From positions 178,008,501-178,072,500 of the forward strand of contig CM032228.1 in assembly GCA_019009955.1 (NCBI GenBank): DNA of 64,000 nucleotides, read 5' to 3'. The position numbers and the translations under genes are program-made. Shown here piece by piece: positions 44,037 to 56,327 of this stretch (position 1 is its first letter; each line of letters opens with the position of its first letter). Source of the DNA: Riptortus pedestris. Lineage: Eukaryota; Arthropoda; Insecta; Hemiptera; Alydidae. Under the pieces are notes generated by a model. The model was not told the origin of the DNA and made no database searches. It saw only the letters and a program-made list of their open reading frames with translations.

Positions 44037-44853
44037 TTAGCAGATTTCCCTTAAGGGAAATCAGCTATTGAGGTCGTACTCATGACGCGATTTTCGAAAA
44101 TTTTCTTCAAATGTCCATCGATCCTACCCAGGAGATGACGAAAATGAGGTCCGTTCAAAATTATATATATATATCTATATATATATATATTTGTCTGTTA
44201 ACGGTCTAGCGGTCGCAATTTTTGTTTTATCGTTACGAAACTCGATATTTAACCGTTTTATGTAAAAAGACAGATTAAGTTCGTTAATGGCTGAAATCGG
44301 ACCAGAGGGAGGGGGGGTTTAGAGGAGAGGGATTTTCGAAAATTCAAAATATCTCCGTTATTATGCATCGGATCGAAAAATTGTATAGAATCAATCTTAT
44401 TGCAAATTAAATTTACTATAAATATTGTTGTATACATTTATTCTCTATCTTTAATATTAACCGAGATATTTGCATTTTTATGAAGTCTGTGGTGGGGTAT
44501 AGTTCGGATTATGTCGGCCATCTTCGTCATTTCTCGGCTCAGGCGGAGCTTCTTCTAACCTGGCGTTTTTAACCTTACCTTACCTTCTTACTTTGTGAGA
44601 TTTATGCAAATACGTTTTGTTCATCCGCCCCCCCCCCCTTCTTTAGTTCCCTTCTGAAATTTGAGTTATTAAAATATAAATTATTCTTACAATTCAGAAG
44701 CCGTTTCAGTTGGGAATTTATTTTAATTAACTGAAAGATTTCTCTATATCTAATCACGGTGGTATTGTGTTACCAGTATGCAGATTTCTCTATTGTAAAA
44801 CTACACAGGGGAAATCTGCTTAGTTTACGAAGCCCCTGCGTGACGGACTTTTA
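44037..44853 (+). mobile_element. HX element, full length, longest variable segment
   Basis: Has the 5' palindrome (44042-44061), a short TA array (44162-44191), the G-run block (44309-44331), the body and the 3' end with 'gaaatctgcttagtttacga' and 'gcccctgcgtgacggacttt'. The segment between the body and the 3' terminus (44480-44800) is about 320 bp, longer than in other copies, and includes a C9 run. It has no similarity I can see to the corresponding segment in the other copies. Confidence 0.9.
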
Positions 44854-44998
44854 TACATTTTGAGTCGTCGAGACAAGCAGCAGCTATCATGTTTCAAAAT
44901 TTTTAAATCTTAAATTTTTTTAATTTTTAGGTTGTATTTAAAAGTTAATCAAAGCTATTAAAGATACAGAATCATTCAAAAAGAATGAACTGATTTCA

Positions 44999-45092
44999 AA
45001 GCTTTATGGTGCTTTACACCAGCATCGCAGCAGAACACGTTGTGATGCGATGCTGGAAATGGAACATGATGATGATGATGACACCATAAAAC
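44999..45092. repeat. Nested inverted repeat
   Basis: 'ccagcatcgca' pairs with 'tgcgatgctgg', and outside it 'tttatggtg' pairs with 'caccataaa'. The right side also contains (GAT)n. It could be a small MITE or a chance nested hairpin. Confidence 0.6.
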
Positions 45093-46857
45093 TTCAACAC
45101 CGGTTAAATACATGTGTCTTTATTGCAATCTTGTATTACAGTCTGCTAATAAGATATAGCTTAATGAATTCGGTTCATATTTTTTTAAAGACCCTGTATA
45201 TTAACTAGCAGTTTCAGTAAAATAGAATAGTGTAACTATCTAAACAAATAAGGATATAACAAAAGAGGTTTTTTTTTTTTTTTTGGAATGACGCAATGCA
45301 AAGGGTAATGCCGACGGTTTGACTATGAATTTCTATTATATTGCAATATTTTGTTACGTTGGAACGTTTTTTTTTTTCATAAATTACGAATTATTTTCTC
45401 AATCATTTGAAAACAAAAAAGATTGTAAAAAAATGGGAATTTTTTAATATTTCATAGTCATCTCGAAATAAAACACTAGAATTATTCATGTGCATTATGA
45501 TCTCTAAAAGTGAAGTATGTCCCTCTCAGAAAAGGTACAAAAGAAATGCTATAAATCTTATCGGAAAAGATCAATCGCCTTCCCCCTGGGGATAAAGTTT
45601 TTACACTCCGGGAAAGCTGCTCAAAAAGGATAATGAAAAATTCAATTCTCCTCCATTCTCGGTGAAACCTTGGGAAAGTATTATATTTTCACGTCTCCAA
45701 AAAAGAAAGTGAGCCCTTCTTTTAAGAAAGAATGGCTGTCAGTAAATAATTGATCAATCCCTTTAGGCATTTGTCATGTTTCTAACTTATATGGTTCTTT
45801 TGCTAACACCCTTACAGGGTTTATGCTTCAAATATACATGCAGTCCGCTATAATTTATTTCTTATGATACCTTCCTTTCCTTTCCATCCCATACAAGAAC
45901 GAGATTTATCGTTTAGATTGGATTGACGTTAGTATTTATTTACTCCTTCCATTTCAGCTAGCAAGGGAATGCTATTGGGACTCACCATAAACGGAAGGAA
46001 CAACGCTTTGATTTGATTCACTGCATTCCATACGGTTTTATATATCTACACATGTATATATTATATCACTGACTCTGTGCAATGGTAAATTATTATTTTG
46101 CAATTATTATAAATTACTCGTAACCTAATTGCATTTCTATCGACTTATTTAAAAGAACACTTTTGGCTGGGCTCCACTTAAAATTTTAATTATTTTATCC
46201 CATCCAAGAGTTCTTAAAATTCAATTCTGATTATGGAATCAATTGAATATATCAGCCAATGAAACATAAATCCTGAAATAGAAACAAAATTTCTATTAAT
46301 GTATATTTGAGTAACTCATAAATGTGGTGAAAACAGGTATGAAAAAAAAAATCAGTCGGCGTCCCCAATTAATTATTCTGCAAATATCCTTTTGGTACTC
46401 AAAATAAATTAAGAATTTCTTAAACAAACAGACAAATCATACATAGAAATAATTTTTCTTGAAAGCTTCACTGGGTAAATGTGCTTGTGCAGTAGTTGGG
46501 CTATTTTCTCAAGTATTGCGGATATTCGTAGTGGTTCATACTGAGTGCTTCATCCTAGCCTTGGTAGTCAGAGGGGTGCAGCACAATTAATGCCTTTTTA
46601 GTGGGCGGTTTATATAATGTAAAATAATAAAACAAGAAAATTATAAGTTCACTATAATTTCTAAAAAAAAATGTACAACTGGTCGAAAAATAAAAGGATG
46701 GAGAACACAAAATACAATAAATAATAACAACAGACGGTTCGAAGCAGAGTTCACACAAATGCAACAAAGCACTAATAAACACAACTGCGAGGTTACGCCA
46801 TTAATTTTCACACTGAAGTAAAATAAGTAACTGTGAGGTTGCTCGCAGTGTACCCAT
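45093..46857. other. No recognised feature
   Basis: AT-rich sequence with short T-runs (45270, 45370). The 75-codon minus-strand frame at 46555-46782 is Phe/Cys-rich without a recognised domain. Confidence 0.5.
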
Positions 46858-46998
46858 TTTTAGCAGATTTCCCTTAGGGGAAATCAGCTATTGAGGTCGT
46901 ACTCATGACGCGAGTTTCGAAAAATTTCTTCAAATGTCCATCGATCCTACCCAGGAGATGACGAAAATGAGGTCCGTTCAAAATTTTATATATATATC

Positions 46999-47029
<31 letters not shown>

Positions 47030-47036
47030 ATATATC

Positions 47037-47096
<60 letters not shown>

Positions 47097-47539
47097 CTGT
47101 TAACGCTCTAGCGGTCGCAATTTTTGTTTGATCGTTACCAAACTCGGAATTTAATCGTTTTATGTAAAAAGAAAGATCAAGTTCGTTAATGGCTGAAATC
47201 GGTCCAGTGGGAGGGGGGGTTTAGAGGGGGGATTTTCGGAAAATTCGAAATATCTCCGTTATTATGCGTCGGATCGAAAAATTGTATAGAATCAATCTTA
47301 TTACAAAATTAAATTTACTATAAATATTGTTCTATATATTTATACCCTATCTTGAATATTAACCGAGATATTTGCATTTTTATTAAATTTGGGCCGGTAA
47401 CGGATTTTTGAGTTTCCCGCCAAAACCTAGTTCGGCCCTTTGCCGTAAGTGTTGGGCTCTTGTATGGAGATTTCTCTATTGTATTACTTCACGTGGGAAA
47501 TCTGCTTAGTTTACGCAGCCCCTGCGTGACGGACTTTTT
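46858..47539 (+). mobile_element. HX element, full length
   Basis: Has the 5' palindrome (slightly altered, 'cccttaggggaaatc'), the longest TA array of the family (46986-47091, with TCTA interruptions), the G-run block (47211-47232) and the body. The variable segment (47382-47485) is of the same subtype as the 58383 copy, with 'tagttcggccctttg'. It ends with the hairpin and 'gtgacggacttttt'. Confidence 0.92.
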
Positions 47540-48696
47540 AAATTAGAGTTGAATTGAGATTATTTTAGTTAAAAATTTTTATGGCAAGACTGTCACTGAA
47601 ACCAGGTGGCATCTAGTAGGGGTTAGGTTAAGAGTAGCTATAGAGCAGGCCAAGCCTTCTACAAAGTTGCCGAGAGGAAGACATCTAACCAAAACTGACT
47701 ACTTTTGGCGTAAAGGCCACTGCAGGAATACTTCTGTCTTTCTATGGCTATTGCTTTACAAAAACGATTAACTATCTTAAACATATGGTTTTTTTATGTC
47801 TATGATTTTATAATTATTCAGTTAAATATTGAACTTTTTGTATGAGTCACTTGATGACAATGAAGCAAAGTCTGTCTTGTTTCGCAGAAACAATATTTTC
47901 AATGTTATTATAATTGTGTCCTGCTATAATATTCTACGTCTTATTTATATGCAATTATAGTAAAAATTCAACGCAGTCTTACTTGTAGAGTTTTCCCAAT
48001 AGCTTCTAGTAATCTACATGTCGTCATATTAAGTCAACAGCTTTAGGTTGCTAAAATAAAATAAAAATACATTAAATTTTTCAAGATAAATATGTTTTTC
48101 AATGTTAAACTGACATCCAACATATTATGAAACAAATCCATCAAATTGACTTCCATTAATAATTTTTTATTAAATATAAATTGCGTACTATGTAATTTTG
48201 GTTATACTATCTGACTGATAGCTAATACTAAAATTATCCTTTGTGTGTAATCGGCTAATCTGCCGATTAAAATCTCTTTTGTTTTTTTTTTAACTATTAA
48301 CGATCTGAAAAGCATTCCGTAACACCATCAGTAACTAAAGGCCTCCTGTAAAAAATTATTTTGGTTGGTTTTATAACATTTTTGTTATAACAATGGATAC
48401 GATTTCATTCTTTAAATCCTCTCACTGAATCCCTTATTCCTTTTCTGAATACTTACTAATGAACATGATCTACAGCGATGTTTGAAACTTAAATATGGCG
48501 TAGCTGAAATAAATATTTTCCAGGCAAGAACGTAAAATCTTATTTGATGACGTTATCACACAACGTAGTTGCACCTACCTCACACAATTAAGGCCCATTG
48601 AAAGCAATATTTAGTATTTAACCTTGGAATAACACGATTAGACGTGGAATAAGAACTTGCTTATTGTTATAGGGGAGGGTGTTTATTGAAGGGTGA
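47540..48696. other. No recognised feature
   Basis: AT-rich. The part 47580-47740 is less biased but gives no recognisable protein. Confidence 0.5.
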
Positions 48697-48925
48697 AAAT
48701 TATCAAATGCATATATCTCGGTAAGCATTCAAGATAGAGGAAAATCTATAGAATATCATTAATAGAAAATTAAATTTACAAACAAGATTCACTATATCCA
48801 GGCTCATGATAACGAAGATATTTCGTAATTTTTTGTAATTTCGATCTCCCTCCCCCTAAACCCCCCTCCCACCAGTCTAATTTTACATGAAATCCTTATA
48901 TATTATGTTCGGTAATGATCAAACT
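48697..48925 (-). mobile_element. HX element, right half, split by a LINE insertion
   Basis: Minus-strand HX body from 'aaatgcatatatctcggtaa' through the C-run block (48842-48872) to 'ttcggtaatgatcaaact' at 48909-48926. The rest of the same element resumes at about 49740, after an RTE-like LINE fragment. The order of blocks matches one HX copy opened near its TA tract. Confidence 0.75.
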
Positions 48926-48929
48926 TATT

Positions 48930-49495
48930 ATATACTTATCAAAGATATTATATACTTAGGACAACTTATAAGTACAAGGGGACAGCTGACGGCTTTCTTA
49001 AGAAATAGAATGCTTTACAAGTGTAAGGCAGAAAATAAACTAAAAAAGAAACTTTGGAATTCCACAGTATTACCATTACTGACATATGGGTGCGAAACCT
49101 GGAGACTGAAAAGAAAAGTTATAGAAAAGATGCGAACAACACAACCAAGTATGGAACGATACATGCTCAGCAGTAGTAAAAAAGGACACAGAACGAAGGG
49201 CTGGATAAGAATAAGGACTGACCTGGAAGACATTGCCAAATGTTTCTTTCTAAGGAAATGGAAATGGACAGAACATATGATAAGAAGACATAAAGATAGT
49301 TGGACCAGGAAGAAGATAGACTGGTCACCTAGAGAATATAAAAGAAGCAGAGGCAGACCAATGAAAAATTGGGATGAAGAGATGCGCCGCACTTGTGGTG
49401 GAGCAGCATGGACTAGAGTGGCTTACTATAGAGAGGAATGGAGCGTCTGCCACCGAATGCACACTACCAGCAATGGATCCAACAACTGTTAAAAT
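48930..49495 (+). pseudogene. RTE-like LINE reverse transcriptase, 3' fragment
   Basis: The frame 48887-49492 encodes 201 residues, but only codons from about 16 onward are LINE-derived; the first codons read through the HX element. The LINE part begins with 'KDIIYLGQLISTRGQ', then has 'LLTYGCETWRLKRKVIEKM' (Y67-G68-C69-E70) and 'KWKWTEHMIRRHKDSW'. It ends with RGRP (155-158), 'NWDEEMRR' and a terminal 'AYYREEW'. This order is typical of the last third of the RTE-type endonuclease/reverse transcriptase ORF. The catalytic YxDD part and the endonuclease are absent, so it is a dead 5'-truncated copy, as LINEs usually are, although its short frame is still open. An AT-rich tail follows. Confidence 0.85.
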
Positions 49496-49739
49496 AATAT
49501 ATATATAAGGGCATACTCGAACTCAAAAATCCTCAGCTGACGCTGATTTTGCTCAAACCTTCAGTAATGCCTGCATATAATACCTATATTTTCATTGTTA
49601 TTTTCTATTTACAAAATATGTAAATATTAAGTGTATTTTTTTATAAATGAGCAAATAAAGTATTATTATTAATACTTAATGTAAAAAAAAATTGTCAATT
49701 CTGAAGTGCGAACAGAGAATTATTTATAATTATATATTA

Positions 49740-49800
49740 TGGATGAACCTCATTTCCGTCATCCTCTAGATAACATCGATGATGGAGATTGTAGGTATTT
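49740..49800 (-). mobile_element. HX element, left half of the split copy
   Basis: 'ggatgaacctcatttccgtc' and 'atcctctagataacatcgat' followed by 'ggagattg' match the HX region that lies between the TA array and the 5' palindrome, read on the minus strand. The 5' palindrome itself is not recognisable. Confidence 0.6.
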
Positions 49801-49902
49801 TATCTTAAATCAAGTCATTATTAACGGCTTAAGGAATCTTCAAAAAAAGAGTTGATTTGGTTTTATACCACTCCAATAAATATGGTTTGATGACCAGTAA
49901 CC

Positions 49903-49905
<3 letters not shown>

Positions 49906-49969
<64 letters not shown>

Positions 49970-49974
49970 TATAG
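49906..49974. repeat. (TA)n microsatellite
   Basis: TA array of about 34 units with two TAGATA interruptions. Confidence 0.96.
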
Positions 49975-50482
49975 GCAATGGAATTCTGGATGACCAATTT
50001 GAAATTCTAAGGTAGTAAGAGAGAGTAAGAAAATATAGAGAGGGGCGGTAGAAGTAAGGAGAGCAGGGGTGGTATTAATGAGTGGTTAGGGTAGCAGTAA
50101 ATTAAAGGGAGGGTTGATAAGGGAGACCCCCCGTCAACCTGTCCCTAGAATTAAAGCTACCTTGTAACCCACTCTATTTCACTCCTCTAATCGTCTGCGG
50201 CCCATGCGTGACGTATACCAACATCAACATACAACAAGGCCCTTCCAGCTAACGTGTTAACGCCTCTTAATCTACGACTGCTCTCTTTGTGACTTTATAT
50301 TCAAGAAATTCATCATTATTTCCTTATTCGAAGTATTGTGTTTTGAAATTCGTTGAACCCGTTTTGACTAGTTTTGGCTTGACGTCTGATTGGGCCTGTT
50401 GTAACTAAAAAAACGGCTAGCCTTAGAATGTTGATATTTCATATTTGGAATAGATGTAACCCCTAGTTTTTTACTGCATTTT
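49975..50482. other. No recognised gene
   Basis: Purine-rich 50015-50130, otherwise unassigned. 'cccatgcgtgacgtatac' at 50201-50218 is only a weak echo of the HX 3' end. Confidence 0.45.
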
Positions 50483-50572
50483 AGCTGATTTCTATTAAGG
50501 TAAAACAGCTATTGAGGTTGTACTCATGAGTTGATTTTCTACATAAGCGACATTTGAAGATATTAACTATTT
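50483..50572 (+). mobile_element. HX 5' fragment
   Basis: 'ttttagctgatttctattaa' with an eroded palindrome, then 'gctattgaggttgtactcat', 'gagttgatttt' and 'gacatttgaaga' in HX order. It ends before the TA tract. Confidence 0.75.
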
Positions 50573-50996
50573 TTACATGAATATATAGAAACCTATTATC
50601 ATGTCGAGAAAGGGGCATGATATTATGCCATTTAGAAATGACGTAAAATTGTCACCCAAACTTTATGAGTTCAAAATTCATTTACATTCTTAAATTACAC
50701 GATGAAAAACCATATTTATAGAAACCAATTTAATGCGAAGGAGCCATGGAAGCTTATAGGAACCAAGGAGCCTCATAAGACACGCCCTGCTTCCTCCATT
50801 TTTTAGTTAAGTGCCTCTCCTCGCCAACCATCTTCTAAAAACGTTTTTATGTTTTTCTGTCGTTACAATAGTAATTATGCAGCATGTACGGTCAACTTTT
50901 ATTTAATACTCATTTATGTAATATATTAACTAATAATATAGGCATTAACTGAATTCCCCTATCTAAAAACTCTATGAAATATATTAATGGAAAATT
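50573..50996. other. No recognised feature
   Basis: AT-rich, no gene seen. Confidence 0.5.
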
Positions 50997-51235
50997 GGGG
51001 CTCCGGTAAGGCATGTGAGTTAAAGAGTTGCCTTTAATCTGACGTGGTAAACCTAGAGTGGCGAGTTCGATTCCCGCCTGGACAAAGGAATTTATTTAGC
51101 GACGGAATTCATTAAATAAAATCCTGAGTGCCACCCTGGCTAGAGAGGCGTGGTAACCTGTAGATACCCCGTCCCAATTAGCCTTAGTTGCAAAAAGTGG
51201 ACGTTAATAAATAATAATAATAAATATAATAACAA
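50997..51235 (+). mobile_element. tRNA-derived SINE, best-preserved copy
   Basis: The head starts 'ggggctccggtaaggcatgt'. Its A-box-like region is 'catgtgagttaaagagttg' (other copies read 'tagccatgtgagttaaagcg', close to a tRNA A box). The B box is 'gagttcgattcccgcc' (51064-51079), matching the polymerase III consensus GGTTCGANNCC closely. The body holds 'gccaccctggctagag' and 'acctgtagatac', and ends 'aagtggacgttaataaataa' with an (AAT)n tail. Seven copies lie in the window. The family is non-coding and would depend on a LINE enzyme to move. Confidence 0.92.
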
Positions 51236-52810
51236 GTATTATTCAAAAACTTTTATTTCCAGCATATAAGAGATTCATATACCCTATTTTCCCTTTATGT
51301 GCTTTCCTGTTAACCTTTCAGAAACTGTCTGTGAAACGTGTTCCAAATAGAACGGCAACGGTTATTAGTCGGCCAGCTATAGGTTTGCAACAACTAAACC
51401 CTCACAGTCTGGCCAAGCCACAAATAATTACTTTGGAGCTTCTTTTCTTCTGAATTCCTTTTTTGTGTAACCATGTAACCACTGTGAGTGTGGGGGGGGG
51501 AGATTTGGTTAGGGATAGCTTCGGTCCCTACTTTAACTCAGTTATTAAATGAATTTAAATTCAAGAAACTAAGAAAATTAATATGGATGATCAAGGCAAA
51601 AACAAGTTTAAAACATATCAAATAATTGTCATAAATCCTTGTTTATTAAATCTGTTATGCAATATATTGCAGATGAACAATTAAAATAAATTTACAAACT
51701 ACTCTATTTCACATGAATAATTTTGGTGAAGATATATCACAAGAGAATAGAGTTAAAATACCTTTTAAACCTCAACTTATAGATTCCATTTCTGAACTAT
51801 AAATGTGCTTATAAAAATACGTATTTAAGGAGAGCTCAGCTTTTGAACAGAATATATTCAGAAATGATCTTTCTGCAAGATAGAGACACCCCTTGATAAC
51901 TAGTTCTATTTTCCCCAAATGGTAAAATCTAAATTGTGAATCCCTGACCAGTATATTTAAGATACTCCTTCAATAATACTCCAAATACATAGCGAGGATC
52001 TCAAGGTAAACTGCGGTAGGAACTTTGGGAAAAGCCAAAACTTTAGCCAGACATCTTCAACATTCGATAGGAGGGGAGGCGGTGTCGGTTTCCGATCCTC
52101 TATCTTTGTATTTCCAACCCCAGAGGCTTTGCTAAACCTGTAGTTCTTTCGTCGGTCGTAGAGTTCGCGTTCCATCCCTTGCTTCCTTGTTACAATTGCT
52201 TTTTATTCAATTAGTTTTTTTTTGTTTTATTTCTCGCAGATAGTTGGGAAAAGATAGTTCTAATATTTTCTCCTCCTAATAATATATATGTGGAGCATAC
52301 CACATTACTTTTCCAAAAACATTAAATATTGCTAAATCCATGAATAATTTGTCAAAAAAAAAAAAAACATAATTGAATAGGTGCCAAATTATATTATATA
52401 TTATTTATATAAATTAAATAACGTACTCGTCTGTTCGCTCAATGGCGGCTACAGATTTTTCCATATTGAAACCAAGTTTTATATTTACATTCTCGAGCAG
52501 AAAAGAGTGAATGACTTCGTTTACGGTCATGAGAATGGGAGGGGGACATTTTTTATATTCTGTCTGCTATTGGATTTACTTGTCTGCAGTTGTTCAATCT
52601 ATTTTTTCTCTGACTTAAATATTGACCAGGATAATTATATTTTTTGTTTTAGTTTTAACTCTTCTATATAGTAAGCCACTACAACTACTGATTCGACATG
52701 CACTTAGAGCATCCGAGTCACTGAATATCACATGCCCAGTTCAGTTTTGTTATATGAGCTACTTATTAAAGGAGAAATCGAGTATATATTGTCTCATGTC
52801 ACATATGTGT
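51236..52810. other. No recognised feature
   Basis: AT-rich. The frames at 51957-52175 (minus) and 52381-52671 (plus) show no domain I recognise. The minus frame lies in a less biased patch ('NTKIEDRKPTPPPLLSNVED') and could be a coding relic. Confidence 0.45.
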
Positions 52811-52865
52811 CGAGCATGTGGATAATCTGTATAGTTTAAGCAGCCATTGCCGATGGAAGTTTTAA
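52811..52865 (+). mobile_element. HX 3' end scrap
   Basis: 'catgtggataatctgtatag', 'tttaagcagccattgccgat' and 'ggaagtttt' follow the order of the HX 3' terminus (cacgtgggaaatctgcttag, tttacgcagcccctgcgtga, cggactttt). Confidence 0.5.
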
Positions 52866-53484
52866 CTACCTGTCAGCTAACTCTACACAGACAATGATTT
52901 TTACACAGGCTTGTTTTATTTATTATTTTTAGGCGGTGTCAGATCGTAGACAGCGGATTAAGATCTATGAGTTGCATCTAAAATATATTTAATAATTCTA
53001 GAAACCTGAGAAAATTCGCTAATGGCGCTACTCTATGTACATTAGGTGAATTTGGTTTATAATTAGTTGGGAGATTTAACTAATAATAAACATTCAGGAA
53101 CCTTTAAAGAAATAGACTTACGTGCCAAATCAAACTAGTGTAAATGAAGGCTATTGTTCACTCTAGAATACTTTGTCTGTAATATTCCCATGTGATATAT
53201 TCGATCGGTAGGTTGTGAGATACTTGAAAATAATTGAAATATCTTTGTTCAACCATACTGATATTGACTAAAGTTGCTGGTTATTACTCTGCTTCCTTTA
53301 TAGATAGAGGATAATCTATATAAAATCTCAAAACTCTCGCCCAGTAAATGTTTTCTTTAGGATTAACGTTTAAGTTTGCCTAAGAAAGAGTTATTTTTAA
53401 TAAACCAGGGTACTGTACCACGAGTCTTCGCTGACAGGCTACACACATCTATTCAGAGGTCTAGGAAGAGGAGGTAAACAAATA
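52866..53484. other. No recognised feature
   Basis: AT-rich, no gene seen. Confidence 0.5.
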
Positions 53485-53720
53485 AATACCCATAACATTC
53501 TTAATATTAGAAATATGAAAACAATACATAGAATATTTATTACAGAGAATTTAATTTGTAACAATATAGTTTTAATAGTACATTTTAGATTTGACTCGTA
53601 TTAACAGAGTTATTTTGAATTCTCGAACTCCCTCCTCCTACTATGTGGATGTCAGACATTCAACTCTAGTTTTACCTTGACATCGAGTTAAGTCATGATA
53701 ATCAACAATTCAAACTGTTT
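53485..53720 (-). mobile_element. Old HX body fragment
   Basis: Minus-strand order of HX blocks: 'agaatatttattacagagaa', 'tttaatttgtaacaatatag', 'cgtattaacagagttatttt', 'gaattctcgaactccctcct', then 'gtcagacattcaactct'. Strongly diverged. Confidence 0.5.
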
Positions 53721-53904
53721 AAGCGTTTATACATGGTGTAGACTGAAACCGGAAGTAATTAGAAACTTTGTTTGGCCATCGTTGTCGGTTGAAATAAGAA
53801 TGTTTTCCTGGGAATCTCTAATTAAGATTATTCTAATCCCCACTCACATCAATATTGGAGAAGCATAATATAGCCTAGGTTGACAAAATTCGTTCACTGA
53901 CTAA

Positions 53905-54290
53905 ATATGAAATATATATTCATAATGATTTATGGATATACAAAAAATTCCAAAGTTTCTTTGAGCATTCCTTATGTACACTATTTGACCACCAAAAGTT
54001 GGAATTTAGCATTTAAAATTCATAAAGATTAATAACGTTCTAGGAGAGTAAAATAAATTCTAAACACAATTTTTTCTTTATATTTTTCCCAATAAAATCA
54101 ATGTTAACTAAGATTTTGATGAACAGAAGTTTTGACTTCAAAGAACCCCCCCCCCTTCCTTTATATCGATAGCAGTGAAGTATTAAATAGCTCGAATTGA
54201 CAATAATAATATCCTAGATATTCAGAACAATTCCCAATTCTATCTAAGCAACACTCTTGGAACAATAATGAATTCTATTTATTATAGGAA
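53905..54290 (+). repeat. Copy of the 41-kb unclassified repeat
   Basis: 'ttaaaattcataaagatt', 'ttctaaacacaattttttct', 'ccaataaaatcaatgttaac' and a C9 run at 54148-54156 occur in the same order as in the unit at 41567-41700. Termini are not defined. Confidence 0.5.
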
Positions 54291-54324
54291 TATGTGTGTG
54301 TACCCGTGTGTGTGTGTTTGTATT

Positions 54325-54450
54325 AGCTCATTTTAGCCATCTCCTAAAATAGGATACATGTTACTATATGTTAATGTTAATAAATGTTTCAAATATGACG
54401 TCACGAGTAAAAACTCAGTAGCTGATTTCCCTTTAGAGATAGTCTGCTAA
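54325..54450 (-). mobile_element. HX 5' end fragment
   Basis: 'cattttagccatctcctaaa', 'caaatatgacgtcacgagta' and 'cagtagctgatttcccttta' with 'gatagtctgctaaaa' match the HX 5' end on the minus strand. Confidence 0.7.
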
Positions 54451-56327
54451 AAGTGACTCTAATAGCTCTCTAAGTGGTCAAAAAGATGAATGAACACAAG
54501 TTGATGTACAAAGTGAAAACTGTAACATTGACATTAGAATGCGTAGATTCGCTTCAGGTTTTTAATCCAGAGATAAAGAACAGAGCTTCTCCTGTGAATT
54601 GGAATTGTTACTAAAACGAAATCGTTCTATTTTGTCATCCTTGATGTCTATATTTGGTTGAGTATTCTAAAAGAATTCCACGTCTGCTGGAGTTAGTACA
54701 TTTAAATCCTTATTGTTTAAGAGTAGAAGAGTACTAGAACTAAACAAATAGAGAGAATAATTGACGTTGCCTAATTCGACGTGTGAGAGTATTTGTTAAA
54801 GACTAAAGCTGTAGCATCTCTAAATAGAGCCGTAGACGGAGACACTGTTTGCTCTAGTATTTAGGGATGGCGGTGGCTGGATTATTAAGAGGTGCTATGC
54901 TCAAGAGCTCCTTTCATCTCTATCACCATCTTCTTAATATTCCTCATTCACTCAAATCTACTCTTCTTTCCCATTAATGATTTGGTTTAAATTTAAATAT
55001 GTTTCTCATTTTACATTGCTTCAACATCGTTATCGAGACTCACCACATTTATATCTAGACAATAATCATCATAATATTAATCGCAGTAAGTAGCATTTCT
55101 AGGTACAGTAAAAAAGTATTATTTTCGGTTATCCTAACAGATTTCTCACGTAATTCCCAATAACGTATACACTAATAATCTCTATTTTATGAAAATTTGA
55201 AGCGAAAACTCTAAATTCACATAAATCTACTCGAATTGTCAATGCTAAAACTATATTTTAAACTCGATTTGTTCTTAATTTCTTCAATAAATCCTATATC
55301 AAATGGTGTGACATTTAACCACATGCTGTGACATGTGCTGTCATGTATACACCTATTTACCGTAAATGGTACAAAAAAGGGATGTTGACAGTATTCAATC
55401 CTTTAATATATATATTTCAAGACTTTTTAATGTAAATGTCATTACATTTTGTACTATTAAAATTGTATTTTAAAAAACTTAAACCAACAATCACTTTTTT
55501 CAACTATTTTCATAAGATAATAGGGACATGATAAAATATCTAACAAAGGAAAGAAATCTTTCAGTTTAAGAGTAAACCTATTTACGTATTCAAAATCCAT
55601 AATAGTACGGCAGAAACATATAGTAGAAAACGGTGCTTAATAATGGAAATATTTCATATTAAATATTAAACTAATAATTTGAGCAAAAATCTCATGCTAC
55701 ACAGAACATTCCAACCGTTCAGTGCAAACACACAGATTTCTTAAGAAGGGGACAACAGGAAAATAAATATCTTTTTCGCAGTTATATTATTCGACTTGCA
55801 AGTGTTGAGTTAAGTCTCTGATATAAAATATAGAAATAAAAATGGTCACTCTATTTCAATATTATATGTTAAATTTAATTACTGGTGCTTTCGAGAAATA
55901 GTATAAGTGGATTGTTCAATAACCTATTAAAGGTTGTCTGCTAATTATAGAAGCCAATGATAGAGTCAAAATGTTAACAGCTGTTCTTGGTTACACATGG
56001 AATATAGCAACTGTTACAACTTTGCCAATCCGTCCTGCTGTAACAGCAATCATACCTGATTGAGTATAGGAAACTCTAACAGGTATCATTCTATTTATCC
56101 AAGCCAAAGTCAAAAACTGTCAATTTGACATGATTATTTTTTTCTGTTAAGAGTGATCTGTGAATGTGGGACAATAAAAACTAGCTCAATTTATCTTCTT
56201 GATATGTTGGAATCGTGAACTCATCATGCATTTGCAATTAACACTAAGATTTATTTTTTTTAGATTGTTTTTATATAATGTGATTAAAACTTATAATCCT
56301 CATACATACCAATATAAAATATTCTAT
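54451..56327. other. No confirmed gene; coding-like stretch near 55945-56060
   Basis: On the plus strand, about 40 codons stay open to a TGA near 56060 with balanced composition ('KMLTAVLGYTWNIATVTTLP'). There is no start signal or clear splice context and I do not know the family. The segment 55155-55300 may be a scrap of the 41-kb repeat. The rest is AT-rich. Confidence 0.35.

Noticed and set aside
49015..49392. 125-codon minus-strand frame
   Set aside because: Antisense shadow of the RTE-like LINE fragment, which has the recognisable motifs on the plus strand.
51064..51079. True tRNA gene suggested by a good B box
   Set aside because: No complete cloverleaf or acceptor stem can be formed, and the same unit recurs seven times with a SINE body and tail.
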